This document shows positions 16,309 to 20,091 of a stretch of 20,091 bases of DNA, one piece after another. Numbering within the stretch: the stretch's first letter is position 1; every line of letters begins with the position of its first letter. The stretch is from an uncultured Prevotella sp. (GTDB lineage: Bacteria; Bacteroidota; Bacteroidia; Bacteroidales; Bacteroidaceae). The stretch lies in assembly GCA_900548195.1 (NCBI GenBank), contig URJQ01000050.1:1-20091 (forward strand), written 5' to 3'. The translations under genes and the position numbers were made by a program. The notes beneath the pieces were generated by a model. It was given only the letters and a program-made list of their open reading frames with translations, searched no databases and was not told the DNA's origin.

Positions 16309-16393
16309 TAATTTCTCTTTGTATAAAGCGGAACGAAACGTATTGCTGATTAGTTCTGGAATGATTACAGCGATACTTTAATCGTAATGCGGA

Positions 16394-16828
16394 TTACTTG
16401 TTGTAATTAGGTGTGTTATAAGTCAAGCGAACACCATCGGCAGTCTTGGTTACACAGAGTGTAGTTCCATCCGTAGAAACTGAATACTTGAGGCCGCCAT
16501 TCTCACCTTTGCCTACAAGATGATAGATTATGTTGAAGGTCTTGGTCATCACCTCAAAGGCATTTGGCTCAGCCATTGGAATATCCACGATGAACTGTCC
16601 AATCTTTCCCTGTGTCTTTACATCGACATAGTTGAAAGTAAGGAAGATTTCTGTACCCTGACAGTTGCCTTTCAGTGCGTTTTTTTGCTGGTCAAAGACG
16701 TAGCCTTTGGCGCTTACCTGCTTAGTGATGTCTGCCACGCTACCGTTCAGGTCAATACCGTCAAATTCAAATGCATTTGCGGTGAAGCTCATAAATAGAG
16801 CCATTACAGCTAAAAAGAACTTTTTCAT
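16394..16828 (-). CDS. Small exported protein of unknown function
   Basis: A 144-residue protein I do not recognise. Residues 1-19 are a clean signal peptide (MKKFFLAVMALFMSFTANA), so the mature part of about 125 residues should be periplasmic or surface-exposed. No lipobox cysteine and no membrane helix follow. The mature chain alternates short beta-like stretches (GTEIFLTFNYVDV, GQFIVDIPM, TTLCVTKTADGVRLTYN) and suggests a small beta-rich domain. It has two cysteines, in NCQGTE and TLCVT. It is transcribed alone from a promoter at 16878-16908, convergent with gpsA and divergent from the HAD gene. Confidence 0.75.
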   Translation of the reverse strand: MKKFFLAVMALFMSFTANAFEFDGIDLNGSVADITKQVSAKGYVFDQQKNALKGNCQGTEIFLTFNYVDVKTQGKIGQFIVDIPMAEPNAFEVMTKTFNIIYHLVGKGENGGLKYSVSTDGTTLCVTKTADGVRLTYNTPNYNK

Positions 16829-16877
16829 AGACTTAGTGTTTGATTTAGTTTATATAAGGTTTATGTTCTAACAAATG

Positions 16878-16908
16878 CAAAAGTACAAAAATATTTGTAT
16901 AAGCCAAA
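16878..16908 (-). promoter_or_regulatory. Bacteroidota-type promoter for the small exported protein
   Basis: On the minus strand TTTG (16908-16905) and TACTTTTG (16885-16878) are separated by 19 bases, an ideal match to TTTG-N19-TANNTTTG. Transcription would start near 16871, giving a leader of about 43 bases to the ATG at 16828. Confidence 0.78.
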
Positions 16909-17071
16909 ATAATTTATAGACAATTTCTCCATAATAACAACTATACTTATTATTATTTAGTAAGATGAGACTACAAGATTGAAAGTTTTATAAAAAAAAT
17001 CGACCACTCAAAATGTAGAATTCAGGAAATAGTTTCATATTTATCACTCTTAATTCAGAAACAACACAATT

Positions 17072-17707
17072 ATGATAAAACATTTATTATTCGACATGGG
17101 AGGCGTAGTCTTCACCCAGAATACGCAGGAAGCATTCAGAAGATTCAAGGCAATAGGTCTCGATCCTAATTACTATATGGGTGAATATGGGCAGAAAGAT
17201 TTCTTTCTCGACGTGGAGACCGGGGAAATTTCAGCAGATGATTTTATCAAGAAAGTAGCTGAAGTGAGAGGTAACGACGACTTATCATGGGATGATTTGC
17301 TACAATGCTGGCTTGGCTTCTTTGACGGAGTAAGGATTAAGGTGGTGGAGGATTTGGACCGACTACATAGGGATTTTCATCTTTGCCTGCTCAGCAACAC
17401 CAATCCCTTCATCATGTCGCACACCAAGAGCAAAGCTTTCACAGCAGAAGGTCGCCCTATCACCGACTTCTTCGACACGCTTTTCCTCAGTTATGAGATG
17501 GGAATCTGCAAGCCAGACGCTCGCATTTTTCTCAAAGCATTGGAGATAGAACAGATGAAAGCTGATGAATGCCTCTTCATAGACGATAGCAAAAAGAATA
17601 CTGACGCAGCGGCAAAGGTGGGAATACACACCCTTTTCGTGCCTTCTAACTCTGACTGGATGCCAGCTCTTGAGGAACGATTGAAAGAACTTGATGAGAA
17701 TATCTGA
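17072..17707 (+). CDS. HAD-family hydrolase (subfamily IA, DxGGV type)
   Basis: A 211-residue cytoplasmic phosphatase-like protein. Motif I is LLFDMGGVVF with nucleophile Asp8; the usual second Asp is Gly10, as in the YihX/epoxide-hydrolase-like branch of the family (FDLGN/GGV). Motif II is LLSNTN (Ser108-Asn109), motif III is Lys147 in GICKPDARIF, and motif IV is FIDDSKKN (Asp171-Asp172). The region between motifs I and II is the helical cap. A sugar-phosphate or haloacid-like substrate is possible, but the sequence does not tell which. The ATG at 17072 is the only sensible start. An AT-rich hairpin follows the stop, and no exact promoter was found upstream. Confidence 0.85.
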   Translation: MIKHLLFDMGGVVFTQNTQEAFRRFKAIGLDPNYYMGEYGQKDFFLDVETGEISADDFIKKVAEVRGNDDLSWDDLLQCWLGFFDGVRIKVVEDLDRLHRDFHLCLLSNTNPFIMSHTKSKAFTAEGRPITDFFDTLFLSYEMGICKPDARIFLKALEIEQMKADECLFIDDSKKNTDAAAKVGIHTLFVPSNSDWMPALEERLKELDENI

Positions 17708-17721
17708 TAAGAAGCAAATAG

Positions 17722-17742
17722 AAAGAAAAGAGTGATTTCTTT
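17722..17742 (+). terminator. Weak AT-rich hairpin after the first HAD gene
   Basis: AAAGAAA (17722-17728) and TTTCTTT (17736-17742) pair perfectly over 7 bp with a 7-base loop, 15 bases after the HAD stop. With one G-C pair and no uridine tract beyond the stem it is a weak candidate. Confidence 0.3.
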
Positions 17743-17802
17743 GATATTACGCAAGTGCTCATTTGACACAGGTAAAGAAAAAGGTAAAATAAGGAAAATA
17801 AT

Positions 17803-17834
17803 TTTGGACAAATAAATAATTCTTTGTATTTTTG
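17803..17834 (+). promoter_or_regulatory. Bacteroidota-type promoter for pgi
   Basis: TTTG at 17803-17806 and TATTTTTG at 17827-17834 are 20 bases apart, matching the consensus. Transcription near 17841 would give a leader of about 43 bases to the ATG at 17884. TTTTGGACA occurs twice (17802-17810 and 17842-17850), over the -33 element and just past the start site. Confidence 0.78.
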
Positions 17835-17883
17835 CAATGTTTTTTGGACACTTATATTAACTTACAATTCTAAATCCATAAAT

Positions 17884-19239
17884 ATGAAAAGTATTTCGCT
17901 TGACATCTCAAAGGCTCAGCAGTTTCTTCCTGCTGGAGCAGTAATGGCTTACGAGTCAAAGGTGGCTGAAGCACAGAAAGCACTCGAAGAGGGCACTTGC
18001 CCTGGTAATGATTTTCTCGGATGGTTACATCTTCCATCAAGCATCACTCCTGAATTTATCAGTGAAGTGAAAGCTGTAGCAGAAGTTCTCCGCCAAAACT
18101 CTGAGGTTGTGGTGGTTGCAGGCATCGGTGGTTCTTACCTCGGTCCTCGCGCTGTCATTGAGGGCATCTGCAATTCTTTCTCTTGGCTTATCCAAGACAA
18201 GAATAATCCTATTGTCGTTTTCGCAGGCAACAACATCGGAGAGGATTACCTCGCTGAGCTTACAGAATATCTCAAGACAAAGACTTTCTCAATCATAAAC
18301 ATTTCAAAGTCAGGCACTACCACTGAGACTGCTCTCACATTCCGTCTGCTCAAGACTCAGCTGGAGCAGCAGGTGGGCAAAGAGAAGGCTAAGGATCTCA
18401 TCGTCGCTGTGACAGATGCTAAGAAAGGCGCTGCTCGCACTTGCGCTGACAAGGAGGGCTACAAGACCTTTATCATCCCTGACAATGTAGGCGGACGCTT
18501 CTCTGTCCTCACTCCTGTAGGTCTTCTCCCTATCGCTTGCGCTGGTATTGACATCGAGGCTCTCGTGGCTGGCGCACAGGCTATGGAGAAGCAGTGTGGC
18601 GCTGACGTTCCTTTCTGTGAGAATCCTGCCGCTATTTACGCTGCTGTGCGTAATGCTCTCTATGCAGAAGGCAAGAAGATTGAGATACTGATGAACTATC
18701 AGCCTAAGCTTCACTACTATATGGAATGGTGGAAGCAGCTCTTCGGTGAGTCAGAAGGTAAGGATGGCAAGGGCATCTACCCTGCTTCTTGCGACTTCAC
18801 CACTGACCTTCACTCTATGGGACAGTGGATTCAGGAAGGCGAACGCACTATCTTCGAGACCTGCATCTCTGTGGAAAATCCAGAGAAGAAGCTCCTCTTC
18901 CCTTACGATGAGGAAAACCTCGATGGACTCAACTTCCTCGCTGGCAAGCGTATCGATGAAGTAAACAAGAACGCTGAACTCGGTACTCGCCTTGCTCATG
19001 TGGATGGCGGTGTGCCAAACATCCTTATCTCTATCGAGCGTCTGGATGCTTACAACTATGGACAGCTCATCTATTTCTTCGAGAAAGCTTGTGGCATAAG
19101 CGGTCAGTTGCTCGGTGTCAACGCTTTCAATCAGCCTGGAGTAGAGGCTTATAAGAAGAATATGTTTGCCCTTCTGGAGAAGCCTGGCTACGAGGAAGAG
19201 ACAAAGGCTATCAAGGCTCGCCTCGCTGCTGAGGATTAA
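17884..19239 (+). CDS. pgi: Glucose-6-phosphate isomerase
   Basis: A 451-residue cytoplasmic enzyme interconverting glucose-6-phosphate and fructose-6-phosphate in glycolysis. Two SIS folds are visible, with phosphate-binding SKSGTTTET (141-149) and GGRFSVLTPVG (203-213). Catalytic residues are Glu289 in FGESEGKDGKG, His310 in TTDLHSMGQ and a lysine in VEAYKKNMF (424-425). The length matches the short bacterial form, not the roughly 550-residue E. coli type. I chose the ATG at 17884; a longer in-frame TTG start at 17824 would lie inside the promoter. Strongly biased, regular codon use suggests high expression. Confidence 0.96.
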   Translation: MKSISLDISKAQQFLPAGAVMAYESKVAEAQKALEEGTCPGNDFLGWLHLPSSITPEFISEVKAVAEVLRQNSEVVVVAGIGGSYLGPRAVIEGICNSFSWLIQDKNNPIVVFAGNNIGEDYLAELTEYLKTKTFSIINISKSGTTTETALTFRLLKTQLEQQVGKEKAKDLIVAVTDAKKGAARTCADKEGYKTFIIPDNVGGRFSVLTPVGLLPIACAGIDIEALVAGAQAMEKQCGADVPFCENPAAIYAAVRNALYAEGKKIEILMNYQPKLHYYMEWWKQLFGESEGKDGKGIYPASCDFTTDLHSMGQWIQEGERTIFETCISVENPEKKLLFPYDEENLDGLNFLAGKRIDEVNKNAELGTRLAHVDGGVPNILISIERLDAYNYGQLIYFFEKACGISGQLLGVNAFNQPGVEAYKKNMFALLEKPGYEEETKAIKARLAAED

Positions 19240-19245
19240 TATTGG

Positions 19246-19263
19246 TAAGTAGGTGACTACTTA
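19246..19263 (+). terminator. Short hairpin after pgi
   Basis: TAAGTAG (19246-19252) and CTACTTA (19257-19263) form a perfect 7-bp stem with a GTGA loop, 6 bases after the pgi stop. The sequence after it (ATTATGGTGGG) has no uridine tract, so termination would be weak; it may instead protect the mRNA end. Confidence 0.35.
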
Positions 19264-19308
19264 ATTATGGTGGGATATACTATTTTCCATCCATTTACAT
19301 CACATTGA

Positions 19309-20037
19309 ATGAAAGAAGCAATAGAAAAATACAAGAAAGAACACGGTCTTAAGGCTTTTTGCCCTAAGGCCGTGCTTTTCGATATGGATGGCGTGCTCTA
19401 CGACAGCATGAAATATCATGCTATTGCTTGGCACGAAGCCATGAAGAAATATGGCATTAAGATGAGCGAACTGGAAGCTTATCAGTATGAAGGAATGCGT
19501 GGCGTGGAGACGATTACCATCATGTGCCGGGAGCAATGGGGACGCGAAATTTCTGAAAGCGAAGCTCAGGAGATGTATATGGAAAAATCCCGCATCTTCC
19601 ATACACTCACATCTGCAGAAATAATGCCTGGAGTGCAAGACCTTCAGCGCATGATGCTGGCGAAAGGGCTTAGCATCAGCGTGGTAACAGGCAGTGGTCA
19701 GCCGCCATTACTTGAGAAATTGGCTCGTGATTTCAAGGGTCTCATCGACACAGAGCGCATCGTTTCTGCCAAAGATGTCAGTCGTGGCAAGCCAGCCCCC
19801 GACCCTTATCTCCTCGGAATGGAGCGTGCTGGAAGTAAGCCTACAGAAACTATTGTGGTGGAGAATGCCCCTCTTGGCGTTCAATCAGGCAAAGCAGCTG
19901 GATGTTTTGTCATCGCAGTCAATACTGGTCCACTGCCCGATGAGGTACTCTTGCAGTCAGGTGCCGACGTAATCTTCCACGATATGGACTCTGTACGCGC
20001 GGAATTGGAACCTTGCTTAATGGAAAAATCTGAATGA
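19309..20037 (+). CDS. HAD-family hydrolase, beta-phosphoglucomutase-like
   Basis: A 242-residue cytoplasmic HAD subfamily IA protein. Motif I is VLFDMDGVLYDSM with nucleophile Asp25 and acid/base Asp27. A helical cap follows (YEGMRGVETI). Motif II is VVTGSGQ (Thr127), motif III is Lys151 in RGKPAPDPYLLGM, and motif IV is VVENAPLGVQSG, with Glu175 and Asn176 where ED or DD is common. The two motif I aspartates allow phosphatase or phosphomutase activity, and the substrate is probably a small sugar phosphate. The ATG at 19309 is preferred because about 20 residues before the DMDG motif (MKEAIEKYKKEHGLKAF) are, as I recall, typical of Bacteroidota members. The gene starts 69 bases after pgi, and its 5' end contains a terminator-like hairpin (19342-19374). 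Confidence 0.87.
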   Translation: MKEAIEKYKKEHGLKAFCPKAVLFDMDGVLYDSMKYHAIAWHEAMKKYGIKMSELEAYQYEGMRGVETITIMCREQWGREISESEAQEMYMEKSRIFHTLTSAEIMPGVQDLQRMMLAKGLSISVVTGSGQPPLLEKLARDFKGLIDTERIVSAKDVSRGKPAPDPYLLGMERAGSKPTETIVVENAPLGVQSGKAAGCFVIAVNTGPLPDEVLLQSGADVIFHDMDSVRAELEPCLMEKSE

Positions 20038-20071
20038 CTCAACTTTCGCAAGCAATAAATAGCCCCTCAGT

Positions 20072-20087
20072 CCCCACTGCCGTGGGG
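20072..20087 (+). repeat. GC-rich hairpin at the window edge
   Basis: CCCCAC (20072-20077) and GTGGGG (20082-20087) pair around a TGCC loop, 34 bases after the HAD stop. The flank AGCCCCTCAG (20061-20070) has no partner inside the window, but a complementary arm could lie just beyond. It could be an intrinsic terminator or part of a larger palindromic element cut by the window end. Confidence 0.4.
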
Positions 20088-20091
20088 AAGT

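Noticed and set aside
16249..16311. A 20-codon frame starting at ATG in the gpsA downstream spacer.
   Set aside because: It coincides with the inverted repeat and has no ribosome-binding site or other support.

Overview
The window looks like chromosome of a Bacteroidota bacterium, most likely Prevotella or a close relative. The evidence is the protein families (an OMP_b-brl_3-type outer-membrane barrel, a PL11 rhamnogalacturonan lyase, a lysyl-tRNA synthetase with the long C-terminal extension, the short Bacteroidota-type glucose-6-phosphate isomerase), secreted proteins ending in YDINGRK/YNLKGQR-type tails, and promoters of the Bacteroidota pattern TTTG-N19/20-TANNTTTG. No tRNA, rRNA, CRISPR array, insertion sequence or phage gene is visible. 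The genus is an inference; the phylum is well supported.

Layout. (1) 1-1108, plus strand: peptidyl-tRNA hydrolase (pth), whose usual start codon is missing, then an S4-domain RNA-binding protein one base after its stop. (2) 1126-3892, minus strand: hemolysin III/PAQR membrane protein followed 13 bases later by a secreted subtilisin-like protease, probably one transcript. (3) 4087-7707, minus strand: a 993-residue outer-membrane barrel protein followed 12 bases later by a periplasmic PAP2 phosphatase. (4) 7708-8409: a 702-base gene-free divergent region with two overlapping, mutually exclusive 10-bp inverted repeats and a good promoter at its right end. (5) 8410-11678, plus strand: exported PL11 lyase, then aroB 44 bases later. 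(6) 11758-13139, plus strand: stand-alone receiver protein with its own promoter, then a small membrane-anchored histidine kinase. (7) 13264-16179, plus strand: lysS and gpsA. (8) 16394-16828, minus strand: small exported protein of unknown function with a textbook promoter. (9) 17072-20037, plus strand: HAD hydrolase, pgi, second HAD hydrolase.

Most genes are housekeeping: translation quality control (pth, S4 protein, lysS), aromatic precursor synthesis (aroB), phospholipid backbone synthesis (gpsA) and glycolysis (pgi). The accessory content is envelope and secreted: protease, barrel plus phosphatase, pectin lyase and a small exported protein. I see no clearly new multi-gene system. The points most worth a second look are the pth start, the switch-like repeats at 7994-8103, the barrel/PAP2 pair with its glycine-arginine tail, and a terminator-like hairpin inside the start of the last HAD gene.
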